This document shows positions 10,937-21,305 of a stretch of DNA of 64,000 bases, one piece after another. The notes under the pieces were generated by a model. That model did not search any database, had not been told where the DNA came from, and was given only the letters and a program-made list of their open reading frames with translations. Origin of the DNA: Symsagittifera roscoffensis (lineage: Eukaryota; Xenacoelomorpha; Acoela; Convolutidae); contig NC_087070.1 of NCBI RefSeq assembly GCF_963678635.1, positions 2,038,512 through 2,102,511 on the forward strand. The letters run 5' to 3'. Made by a program: the position numbers and the translations under genes. Numbering within the stretch: the stretch's first letter is position 1; each line of letters opens with the position of its first letter.

Positions 10937-11526
10937 CATCAAGCTATTGCAAACAAGTGTCCAACGACCCTCTTGAGAAGAATGCGACTGGGAATACGGC
11001 TCGACCTTGGTGGGTGGCCCTAGAGACGGTGAAGGAATTGGAGGACTGTCTGAAGAAGCTCGATCAAGGGAAATCCCGCAAGCGTCGCAGTTGGGCTACT
11101 CAACAGAAAGCCGAAGACAACCATTTGGAATTGGGAAGTCAGCTAAAGCGAACTTGACAGAGCCTGTTGCGGGATTAATATGAGGAGGCGATGAGAATAC
11201 CTTCATCAGCATTGCCTCTGATGGCGAATCCCTTCGTCAGAACCGCGGGACAACTGATGTTCACGTGGAGCCTAGTGGCAATAGAATTGGAGGTCTTGAC
11301 TTCATGTGACAAATTGAAATTGGGCAATAAAAACCTAGAAGTCTATCAGGTAATGGTACAACACGTCGCGAGAGACAACTCCGGTCTGAGTCTGGCGAGA
11401 AGAAAAGATGCCACTTGTTTCTTGAGATGGATAATGTCCGTAATGACCAATAGAACGTCCAAGCGTGTCATCAGAAGGCCATGGGGAGCAAGACCATGGA
11501 GAGAAGAGTCTCCACCGTCATACTAA
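10921..11526 (+). pseudogene. Short ORF fragments between the two large accessory ORFs
   Basis: Two pieces in one frame: 10921-11157 (78 codons) and 11191-11526 (111 codons), separated by in-frame stops. The first overlaps the end of the giant ORF by 16 nt. The second overlaps the next large ORF. The composition (helical, Lys/Glu-rich, then hydrophobic) looks like real but decayed protein. No family recognised. Confidence 0.4.
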
Positions 11527-13418
11527 TTGTGTACCAGAGTACGGGGATCGAGAAGGAGGATGACTCGAGGCAATCCCTAGAGAATCATAGAAAACTTGAT
11601 GAGATACGAAGATTCCACAACAAGAAATTTGAAGAGGGGCATGATGTGCATCGCAACTTAACCTTGGCTAAGGGTTACGCGAGACCCAATAAAAAGGGAG
11701 AGTATCAATACGTGTCTGGAGTGATGGGAATAGCGTATAATCCTTTCTTGAATTCGGAAGCCGCGAGCGCTTACAGGAATCACGAGGTGGCGGAGCTCTT
11801 AAAATTTTGGACTCAGAAGATAATCGTAATCAATTCAATGGAAAGGGAGAAACCGAGCCCAGGCCTGCTACTTGAGGCGACATCAAGGGTGATAAGCGTT
11901 CCGCGCTCGAGGAAAAGAGTAGAATTGAGGATGGAGAATGGAAATGGCATGATGACTACGAATTTGGGAACGGTTTGGAAATTGCGGAGATCTTCCTGGT
12001 GTCCACATCTCCATGCGAGCTTGATTGAAGAAGTCACGGAACGAGTGAGGCTAACACTAACAAAAGATGAGGATCTGGGAACGTTGGACGTGATACACAA
12101 ATTGATCCTACCACAGAGTAAAGAGTCGGGCGAAGCAACGAGTAAGCTGGGATCAGTAAAGAAGTTGGAACCTGGTAGTTGTCTTGAGTTGACGTGCGGA
12201 GGCGGAGGGCACACCTGTGATGGACGATCATGTGCCAGAATACAATCTTTCCAGGGAGAAGACCTAGTCACTTGGTTTGGTGACATAACAGAAAGAGAGA
12301 AGAGCGAGGTGCAGATAATGGCTGAGTGCTATACGAACACTACAGTGAATATAGCAGCGGCGCTGGGGTTCTTCTCTAGAATGCGTAGTCTGCAATCACT
12401 GGAGATGCTGGAGTCTGAACACCATTTGGTGACGGCGTTGAGCGTGGAGTCGTGGCCAGGGGCGTTGCAAACCACCCAGAAACATATCAGAGGGTGGAAA
12501 GTTGGTCTAGAGGCGGAGATGGGATTTCCAGTGAGCGAAGCTTATGGCCTGCCTGTAAATGCAAAGTCCTTAGTGGGATCAGTAATGGCCAACGTATGTG
12601 GGAGCCATTATCCATTGCACATGGCAATGGTGGAGGTATCCAGCCAAAGGATTTTAGTGGATAAGGCCTTCTCGGTACCCAAGTGCGTACGGCTGGCTCG
12701 AATGTCGCATCATTCAGACAGACTGTTGAGGAAGATCCTGGGAACGGTGCCAAGGGCACAAAGAGATGTCTTGAGTGAGATCTGGGGAGAAGAACTCTTG
12801 AGCTTAGGAGACGAAAACAGGAGTAATTTTGAGAGACAGAATGCCATCGGGAAGCCGATGAATAGTGTCCCAGCGCCGGAGGAGGATGATATGATGCACG
12901 AGAAAATGATGGAACTGGAGCCTCTGCTGGAAGCCTCGGGAGAACGCAATCTCCGAAGCATAGAAATTACACATGGGGAGTGCCCATGCCACTGCTTGGC
13001 ACAGACAGTGTGGTACCCGGAGCATACAAATTTTTGTTTAGTGTGGGATGCAGAAGAAATTTGGTCAATCGGGTTACCCGATTATCAGCAGAAGGTGACT
13101 ATCTTGGTAGTAAGTACGATGTTGGCTTTACGATGGATCGAGGAAAAGGTAACGAATTATAGGGAGTCGAAGACACCAACGGCGGAATCGATATACGCTA
13201 TAGATTACAGCAGGAGACTTGAGTTGTTTGAGACTGTATGCAAGGTATTCGCCATACCAATGGAAGTCAGGCACGTATGGAGCCGCATAAAATTCTTTCC
13301 GTGGTTTCGAGCGACGTTGACATCTTGGTTGTACATAGCGACGAAGGATCACATGAAGAAATACCAAAAGGAATATCGACAGTTCCTGGCGGAGATAGGT
13401 CCGGAAGCCTTCAAGTGA
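11481..13418 (+). pseudogene. 645-codon unrecognised ORF with Cys/His clusters
   Basis: The longest uninterrupted ORF of the element. It begins inside the previous fragment, so the true start is uncertain; ATG 11481 is the first in frame. Features seen: two Cys/His clusters, ELTCGGGGHTCDGRSC near residue 235 and HGECPCHCLAQ near residue 500, which could bind zinc; a helical middle; and a hydrophobic ILVVSTMLALRWIEE segment near residue 545. It does not show a CCHC zinc knuckle, RT, protease, helicase or methyltransferase motif that I can identify. It lies last but one before the 3' LTR-like repeat. In a retroelement this place is often used by env or accessory genes, but there is no signal peptide, furin site or terminal membrane anchor, so I do not call it Env. 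Confidence 0.55.
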
Positions 13419-13766
13419 CTACTGCTGACCCATCGAAATGCGATCACAACAGGTTGGAAAAGAGTCGGTAGGGTGTCTAGAGATAATACCAAAGCAAGAG
13501 AGTCGATACTGGAGGAAGACTTGGCGAAGAACGTGAGCTTGAGCCTGCACAATTCCTTTTGCTTGAACAGGGAATTGAAAACGAAAGGTTTACCGAATCA
13601 GGCAACGAGGTTGCAGGAGCAGAAGGAGTGGATGCAATCCGTCGAACAATTGAGAGCATGGGAAGAAATTGTGATTAACTCCGATGATGAGGAAGCGCTA
13701 CTAAGGCAGATCACGGTGTCAAATTCGTCAGGTCCTAGCACTTCGAAGGCTAGGAATACGAAGTGA
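13419..13766 (+). pseudogene. Terminal small ORF of the first element
   Basis: A frame open from 13473 to the stop at 13764-13766 gives up to 97 codons. It is in the same frame as the 645-codon ORF, from which one stop (13416-13418) and one more nearby separate it. It is charged and helical with an acidic NSDDEEALL segment and a Ser/Thr-rich end. It is the last coding-looking stretch before the non-coding 3' region. Function unknown. Confidence 0.4.
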
Positions 13767-14202
13767 GCAGGGAGCTCAATGTGGGTTTCTTGAATCTTGA
13801 GAGGGAAAGGAAGGGACTCGAGTGTGAACTTGGATGAAATCCGAGGTCACGAAAAAGAAATTTTAACAAAACAAAGTATTGTTATTAATATGCTATAATT
13901 ATTATATAAATTAAAATGTTGCATGACAATTTCCTGATTGGATAGGACAAAAGAAATTTTATTATAAGCTTCAAAAGCGGATATTTAAGGTGCAGGTATT
14001 TGAAAATTTTGATTGCTTTTGTTTAGCGATAGTGTGACAATTTTATATGGTTGTGAATTTTGGGGTGTAGATAAACTTAAGTCTGCTGCAAACTTCTGTA
14101 AATGACCACTGGCACTGTATCTTGAGCAACACTTGGTATTCTGGGGACTCACTGGCAGGCGGCAACACGCGATGAGGACATCGATCTTGAGTCCGGGGAG
14201 TA
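13767..14202 (+). other. Non-coding 3' region with polypurine tract candidates
   Basis: No ORF. A purine run, GAGAGGGAAAGGAAGGGA, lies near 13798-13815 and is followed shortly by TGTGAAC. A second, weaker G-rich stretch (GTCCGGGGAG) stands immediately before the LTR-like repeat at 14203. Either could be the polypurine tract that primes plus-strand DNA. The rest is AT-rich. Confidence 0.35.
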
Positions 14203-14748
14203 TGTGCCAATCGGTCATATTTGGAAGTTTGACCTTGAGGAATACGAACTACGTAATTTTGGGAGGAAATTTAGTTTTTCAAAAGTTCGAATTGAGCCTG
14301 TCATGCTCAACTTTCTCGCGAAAACTGAAAATCTCAGAAATAGAAGATCAGAACAACTGATTTACAATTGCGGGAAAGTACTTGAAAAAAGCAGCGGGAA
14401 ATTGCTATTCGCAATTTCCAGATACAAAACAAACGTGAGTAGAGCCGTCCTATCCTGAAATAGAAGAAGGAGTGATTACAAAAGAAGAGTATATCTATTC
14501 GAGTTGAACCAGAGTGAACCCTGAGTGAAAAGGTGGACAGCTGGGGTATCCCAATGGTCCAATCCCAAAACTTGATTCTAGAGTAAAAACTTATTTCCCT
14601 TGCTGGAATTCATCGACAGCAAACTTCTCAAAATATTACACTTAATGCTAGAGTTATTGATTAATTTAGTTACTCCAATTCTTGAGTGTGCTGGTATGTG
14701 AGTACCCAATTTAGTTTTCTTGAGTGTGTTTTATGATTGTTATGTTGA
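14203..14748 (+). repeat. LTR-like repeat, direct copy of an inverted pair
   Basis: Begins TGTGCCAATCGGTCATATTT and ends around a CTTGAGTGTGTTTTATG segment. It matches the reverse complement of 15186-15724 for its whole length, with frequent substitutions and small indels. TGTG at the start and its location behind the element's last ORF suggest the 3' LTR of the 1-13766 element, but the matching 5' LTR would be outside the window, so this is unproven. Confidence 0.6.
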
Positions 14749-15185
14749 GATAAGGAGAGTTTTAGGTTGATCCATCTGAAATGGATCAAAATTCCACTGT
14801 CTAATAAAAAGTAACTGTGCGGATTGTTCCGACCCTGTTTTTAACGGCGTTCGTGTATTTTGGCTATTTTGAGACCTAAGTATGGGGACGTTCTTAATTT
14901 TTAGAGTGGGGGAGTATTTGGTAGTGGCCTTTAAGCTGTAACGGGTTTTTAGTCTCATGTCGCAAGCGAACCGAATTGGCTCCGACCGTTCGAGGTAGAA
15001 AAACACAGGAAATAGTGTCCCTGACTTTTGAGCCAATGGTTATAGGGCCTATTTTTCTTTAACCTCATATGTGACCGAAGTAGGCGACTGTTACAAAAGC
15101 ATTGACGATGAAAAGATGTGCTTAGCCGCTAGCCAGTCGTTTTAGAACCTAGCTTTATTTTCCGTCGGTATGTACTTCCGGGCGA
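14749..15185 (+). other. Spacer between inverted LTR-like repeats
   Basis: 437 bp with no credible gene. It contains the recurring GTTCCGACC motif (about 14826) and a related CTCCGACC (about 14980). The first 20 bp (GATAAGGAGAGTTTTAGGTT) recall 4600-4630. Confidence 0.5.
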
Positions 15186-15724
15186 ATGTTACAATAACAA
15201 AATAAAACACACTCAAGAAAATTAAACTTGGTACTTGCATACCGTCACGGCCTCTAGAATCGAGTAACTAAACTATAGAGCAACTCTAGAAATGATGGGT
15301 AATTAAGTTTAACTCGAGAAGTTGGCAATGAATTAAATTTAGCTCAAGAAATAAGTTTTGGGTCTGGACCATTGGGAGACTTCGGTTGTCCACCTTTCCA
15401 CCGAAGGTTCACTCTGGTCCACTTGAATTTACACTCCTTTCATTCTCGATTATTTTGTCTCTCCTGCCACGAATAAGACAGCTCTACTCTCTTTCGATTT
15501 ATGTATCGGAAGTTGCGAATAGCAATTTCTTGCTGCTATTTTTGACTACTTTCCCGAGATTGTAGTTCGAATCTTCTGATATTATTTTTCTGATATTTTC
15601 AGTTGTCGCGAGAAACTTGAGCATGACATGCTCAACTCGAAATTTTGAAAAACTGCATTTCACCCCAAAATCCAGACTAAACGTTTTCTCAAGGTCAAAC
15701 TTCCAAATATGACCGACTGTCACA
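15186..15724 (-). repeat. LTR-like repeat, inverted copy
   Basis: Reverse complement begins TGTGACAGTCGGTCATATTT at 15724 and runs to about 15186, ending GTAACA. It is related to 14203-14748 throughout, including the TCTTGAGTGTGTTTTAT segment near its end. No purine tract precedes it and no primer-binding site follows it, so it looks like a solo or truncated LTR inserted in the opposite orientation. Confidence 0.6.
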
Positions 15725-15764
15725 GATTGAAAAATTTTGAAATGTTTGGTTGTTGGTGTAGTTT

Positions 15765-17330
15765 CGAGCTATTAAATTAGCATGCAGGCTTACAATAGCT
15801 TAATTTAAGCCGTGAAAACTTAGCTTTTTATCCGAGTAAAGTTAGTTTATAGCGCCAGGAATGAGAAAAATTTTTTGAAATTATAAACGTGTTTTTACGA
15901 TTTTTTTTTCATTTCTACAAAATTTATTTTCCAAACGACCTAGTCTGCCAAAAATTCGTAACTGCCAAAAATTCCTACTGTGACTGCCAAAAATTGCTTA
16001 GTTCTTTTGTCACTCAGACTGGGGTCATTTAATGATAGGGTTGAGTTTAAAGGAAAAAACATGCCGATCGTTTCGGAATGTTAGAGCAATTTTTTTAATA
16101 TGAATTTTAGTTGTCAGTTTTTCCGACCATTGAAAATTGGTAAGAACTTTGATTTGGGGTCTGTTTTAGTTTTTGGTCTTTTTTGCTTTCCACACAAAAT
16201 CAGGTACCACAAATATTGATCGGACTGTGTTGAAAGATACATCATATTAAAGCCCTTACAGTCGAGATTCGAACCACATGGAAATTAAAAAAAAAAATCA
16301 CAGTGTCGAGAAAAATCGGTTTGAAATTGTTGATTGTTTCTTCTTTATAGAGAGTAGAGCGAGCGAGAAGTCTGATTTTAATTGCTTGAAAGCTCACAAT
16401 AGTTTAATTTAAAACGTAAAAACTTAGTTCTAATTGGGTAACCCTAGTTTTCTTTGAGTTTTTAAGCGTCTTTTTGGAATAAAAAAACGGCAATAAATTT
16501 TTTTGATTGTTTTTCGTTTTACTAGTAATTTTTCTACAAAAATTCTTTTTCAATTTGCGTATTTACTATGACTGTCGATTATACCTAATCCCAGTTTTTT
16601 ATTCAGCTCCTTTGATCACACCACGCCGAAAAAAAATGACAGTAATTTGATAAATTTTTGTTGTATTTTTTTAAAAACTTTGGTCGGAACATTCTGCTAT
16701 AACCAGCTATATTTAACCACATTAACCAGCTATATTTGTTTTTACTTTTTGTTTTCCACGCAAAATCAGATACTACATTGTCGTCGGACTGGTTTGAGTG
16801 GTCTATGATATTAAAGTCTTTTCAGTATTGAGTCGAACCACATTAAAATTTTCAGTGTCTAGAAAAACCGGTTTGAAGTTTTTGATTTTTCGTCCTATTT
16901 TGAGCGAATAAAGCGAGCGAGATGGCTTGTTTATGCTTAATTTAAGCCGTTTACAAAAACTTGTTATTGCTTACTTTTAGTTTTACTCGAGTAAAAAAGT
17001 TTTTGGCGTTTTTTAACGCCATTTTGGGAATAGAAACTTCAAAATTTCAAAAAATTCCGCCAAAAAAGTTGAAAATATTGATTATTTTTGTTCGATTTTT
17101 TATTATTTTTGTTTTGTTTTTCTAGTTATTTTTCTTCAAAATGTGTTGCCCGATTTGCCTATTTTAGTATAACTGTCAAACGTGCCTAATTTCTAGTTTT
17201 TTTGTTCAGATCCTTTCATCACATCACCCAAAAATAACGACACTAATTTGAAAAACTGTTTAAAGTGTGTTTTTCAAAGACTATGATCGGAACATTCTGT
17301 GCTAATTGCACAGTAACCGGCTATCCTTGT
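15765..17330 (+). repeat. Three degenerate tandem copies of a ~550-bp repeat
   Basis: The string GTGTCNAGAAAAANCGGTTTG occurs near 16300 and 16855, and the CACAAAATCAGRTAC segment near 16194 and 16760, giving a period of about 550-565 bp. The CTTAATTTAAGCCGT motif near 15800, 16400 and 16930 marks three copies. Copies carry a G(G/A)TCGGAACATTC segment (16683, 17287). An inverted relative lies at about 39300-39600 and a shorter one at about 61015-61170, so it is a dispersed family. No ORF is encoded. Confidence 0.7.
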
Positions 17331-18100
17331 TTATAGTGTATATGACTTCATAAAACGCTGTTGTGATGCAATTGGCCAATACTGTACTTTAAAGCATGAA
17401 AGTCATACGGGGATTTTGCAACGAAAATAAAATTAATCAATGCCATCTTAAGAAATTACGCTCTTCAAAAGAATAAATTTGGTTCTGTAATTGTTCTTTT
17501 TGATAATTTGTTTTTATCATTATCAGATGTTGTGTTCACGCAGCATGTGCGCTTATTTATACTATTTTTTAGTGAGTAAAGCGCTTTGGTTCAAATTTGG
17601 CATCTCCATGAAGAGAATTTAAACACAGTTGTTCATCGTTTGAACAAGCTCTTACCAACTATTACCACTGCTTAAGCTCTGAGGCGTCAGCTTAACACGA
17701 TATATCAAATTGTACAATGGTGCTTAGTTTTTCTATGTAAGGGCAGCACATAAATTTTGAATTGTAAATTTTTGCTCGCTTGTGACTACATGAATGTAAC
17801 ATTATTTGATTATTTAGTGCCACCGTCAGCTGCCGTTATTTTATTTTATTTTTACCTCTTTTGAATTACCAGCATAAAAATATTGAATAACTTGTTACAT
17901 ATTTTATGTTGTTTCCATTTTAGAGCCGCTATTGAACATTGTGCGGCTTAAAGTAGGAAGAAAAACGCGATAATACACAGAAAGGAGAAGGAACTACCAT
18001 CGCATTGGTTGGTGGATTGGAAGAAAGAAAGAAATAAATAGAGGCTGAGAGTAAACTAGACTGCTGTTTAATATTGCATCGTGGTAGCATCAGGGATTTG

Positions 18101-18118
18101 CTCTCTCTCTCTCTCTCT
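18101..18118 (+). repeat. (CT)9 microsatellite
   Basis: Nine uninterrupted CT dinucleotides upstream of the kinase gene. Confidence 0.95.
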
Positions 18119-18936
18119 ACAATTTTAGTTCCTACAACAAACAGTACATTGCTAACTAGTGCGTACACTCCGCCGTTCAGATAGAATCTTCATTGCATTA
18201 CCAATATATCATACAACATGCTACCAATTACAGAGCTACAGGAAGAGAGGGTTGCAAGTTACCACTGCTGAAGTTATAACACAACACTGTTACCATCCCT
18301 AATACTTTGTTATAATATCCACAAAACTGGTTTTTAAAGGCCTGTTTGGAATTGTAAAAAGGACCGGCGATAGCATCTTTTTAAACCCAAAAATAGATTT
18401 AGTTAGCGACTCTAAATTTGGGTGAAATTTTAACCTCAAGCTCCAGTACCCTAACCGGGAGTTCAACTATACTACTCTTGAATGAAATTGCACTCTGCTT
18501 CAGAAAGAGCTCTTTGCAGTAAAAGTGCACCTCTATTTTCGGTGCCCAGATTTCGATCCATTAGTAATATGGTCACAATTTATTCTCGTGGGAGCATAGA
18601 ACCTAGCCCGCCGTAAATTGGGCTCTTTTGTCAAACCAGTTTTGCACCTGATTTTGTAAATATTACCGTTTTTGCTCGATCGAAATGACTGGGTGTGAAC
18701 CACTGCTTTCGTAACATTCCGTGATAATTCAGATCTCTGAAAAAGTCCAAGTCCTTAACTTGACACTTGATATTTGTTTGTTGACGGATCATTTTGTATG
18801 GTCATTTACATTTCATACCGAATCATTATTTTACTTGACTATAACAGCAATTGCTTCATTTTGACCTGAAACGAACCAGCTTTCAAATCGAACTTATTGT
18901 ATTGAATTTCGTTTGGCTGCGAACTGATTTAAGTGC

Positions 18937-18938
18937 AG
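18937..18938 (+). other. Probable splice acceptor just upstream of the kinase ATG
   Basis: TTTAAGTGCAG|TTAAAATTT-ATG: an AG acceptor 9 nt before the first in-frame ATG. It could receive a 5' UTR exon or a trans-spliced leader. The pyrimidine tract is weak. Confidence 0.4.
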
Positions 18939-18947
18939 TTAAAATTT

Positions 18948-20412
18948 ATGTCGGTCGATACCTTATCGGCTCACAGATCTCCCGGAAACGCACGTCGTGC
19001 ATTCGGAACAACCGCCAGTCGACATTTGATGGGCCCTAACGCCGCTGGTGTTGGTAACAACATATCCACTTTGCGTAATACGACGAACCTTGGTCCGATT
19101 TCAGGCGAACATAGTCACCGACGATCGTCTGAAGTGACAACTAATAGCGTGATGACACAAGGCAACAGCAATATTATGAATCAAAACGGAGTTGGAGGAA
19201 ATAACGGGACATATCTACCTCCGATCAAAAATAGTCACATGACCTCTTTGAATAGTAGCGGGGCCGGAAATCATCAAGTGCACCATTCCTACGTGTCACA
19301 CAAAAACAGTTACCCAAATTACTACCAACCGCCACAAAGCGGAGTCCCGGTCAACGGTAATGCGAATAATGCAGTTTCGAACCACTCCCTGATTGACAAT
19401 CAGCCACAGGTATCCGGACATTCATACCCGGTTGTGCAGCCCTTGTACGGATCTCAAGACCAACAGTTTTGGCAGTCGAAGAAAGATCTGACCGCAGGTG
19501 GCGGAATTCCAACAACACAGAACATCGCCGCGAACAAAACCAGCGATTATTCAACAGCATCCTTGCCAAGATCCAGGGATCGAGAATCCTCGAACCGAAC
19601 CCTAGAAAGAAGACCCTCGAACCAGAGCAACGCGTCCAGTCGGCAATTTCCTGGAAAAGATACCAGGGTGTCTCCAGGTGGCGCCCTAACCGTAGACTCA
19701 GCCATGAAGCAATACATGCATAAACTCACAGATTTTGAGCACAGGGAAATTTATGTGTACAATAAAGTCTACTTCTGTGGTCCAAATGCAAAAAAGAGAT
19801 CAGGAATCATCGGCGGCAACCAGAACTGCGGATACGACGATGAAAACGGATGTTACATTCCAGTACCTCATGATCACGTAGCCTACAGGTACGAAATGCT
19901 GAAAGTGATCGGCAAGGGAAGCTTTGGCCAAGTGCTGAAGTGCTACGACCACAAAACCCAAACCCACATTGCTTTGAAAATGGTGCGAAATGAGAAGAGA
20001 TTCCACAGACAAGCACAGGAAGAGATTAGGATCCTAGAACATCTGAGGCGCCAAGATGTGAACAACAACCACAATATCGTCCATGTTTTGGAGAGCTTTG
20101 AATTCAGGAACCATCAGTGTATAACGTTTGAGCTTCTAAGCATGAACTTATATGAGCTTATCAAGAAAAATAAATTCCACGGATTCACGTTGCAACTAGT
20201 CCGCAAATTCGCACACTCACTTCTCCAGTGTCTGGAGTGTCTGCACCGGAACAAAATCATCCACTGTGATCTGAAGCCGGAGAATATTCTGCTGAAGCAG
20301 CAAGGGAGGAGTGGAATCAAAGTGATCGACTTTGGAAGCTCCTGCTACGAACACCAGAGGATCTACACGTACATTCAGTCGCGCTTCTACAGAGCCCCAG
20401 AAGTCATACTTG
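18948..20412 (+). CDS. Dyrk2: DYRK2-like dual-specificity kinase, coding exon 1
   Basis: Start ATG 18948 ([11 protein letters not shown]) is the first in the open frame; exon 1 encodes residues 1-488 and ends in phase 1 at CTTG|GTTAGT. Residues 1-250 are Asn/Ser/Gln-rich and disordered. The segment [16 protein letters not shown] to CGYDDENG is the NAPA/DH region typical of class II DYRKs (DYRK2/3/4). Kinase landmarks: GKGSFGQV loop (Gly322), Lys344 in [15 protein letters not shown] with Asp441, DFGSS Asp461 and the activation-loop YTY (Y473-Y475), whose second Tyr is autophosphorylated in DYRKs. All catalytic residues are present. DYRK2 phosphorylates Ser/Thr with proline preference and acts in cell-cycle, Hedgehog and proteasome control. 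Conservation indicates the single host kinase gene is intact. DYRK3 cannot be excluded without a tree. Confidence 0.96.
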
Positions 20413-21225
20413 GTTAGTAAGCTACTACACAAAACAGTAGCGGATTTGGGTGGGGGTAGGCGGACGCCTCCTTTCAGGGATTCGACGCTCCGGCGACCCA
20501 AAGGGTCCATTCTTTAGTACTATTTTAAGACTTCAATTTTTGGCTGCCCGACCCGAAAGTTTTTCTTGAGGCGCCTTTGGCGCCAAAATATACTTAATTT
20601 GGGTAGGGAGAGCGCCAGAAAAAGTGTTTTTTTTTTGTTTCAAAACTTTCCAAAAAGTGTCTATAAACGCGTACAACTTTTTTTTCAAGTTTACTGGGTC
20701 CAGATAAAACCTAATTGACTTAAATATGATATATGACTTGCCCTATTAATTTTTAGTACCTGAAACCTAAACCATAACAACTTTTTTCCAACCTAAGTGG
20801 CAAATATTGGTGCTACTTTTGGGGCAGCTCTACAGCTTTTTCATAGCATGTCCTTTGACATTCGAGTATAGATAGGTTAACACAGTTGATGCTTTATGAA
20901 TTCATCAAATGAACTGAAAAAAGTGATTTGTTTTAATCAACATAACAATAATGAAAACCCGATTTCAGAATTTTTCTAATTCATTATATCTCGAAATTTT
21001 TTGAAATGCATACATTATACATAATTTTATACATAATGTGGCTTTATGCTTTGCAATTTCTTACATGCAAAGTTGGTATGGATGCCTTCAGTTTGTTATA
21101 TTCCAAATTATTACTTGCAAAATTGAGTCTATTTGTATTTGGTATCACTTTTGCTGAATTGCTTGGGCAATTTATTAGCATATCTAACTGCCTTTTTGGT
21201 AACTAGTGTTTGTAGGTTGTATAAC

Positions 21226-21305
21226 TTGCGTGGCTGAGTGGATAGTGCGTCAGACTCAAAGTCTCTTGATTGCAGTAGGTCGCCGATTCGAATCCTGCAC
21301 ATAGC
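21226..21305 (+). repeat. tRNA-like sequence, probable SINE head or tRNA pseudogene
   Basis: A-box TGGCTGAGTGG (21231-21241) and B-box-like GATTCGAATCC (21285-21295), 43 bp apart. The loop CTCAAAG could carry a CAA (Leu) anticodon, but only three of five anticodon-stem pairs form, and the T stem has two mismatches. So it is not a functional tRNA; more likely the Pol III promoter head of a tRNA-derived SINE. Confidence 0.6.

Larger units (their letters stand above)
17331..18938 (+). other. Upstream region of the DYRK2-like gene
   Basis: AT-rich, without coding ORFs. Apart from the CT microsatellite I see no repeat or RNA gene. It may contain a promoter or 5' UTR exons, but I cannot point to a convincing core promoter. 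Confidence 0.4.

Noticed and set aside
11481-13418. Env gene of the first element
   Set aside because: No signal peptide, furin site or C-terminal membrane anchor was seen.
21226-21305. Functional tRNA-Leu(CAA) gene
   Set aside because: Anticodon and T stems have several mismatches and the acceptor arm pairs poorly.
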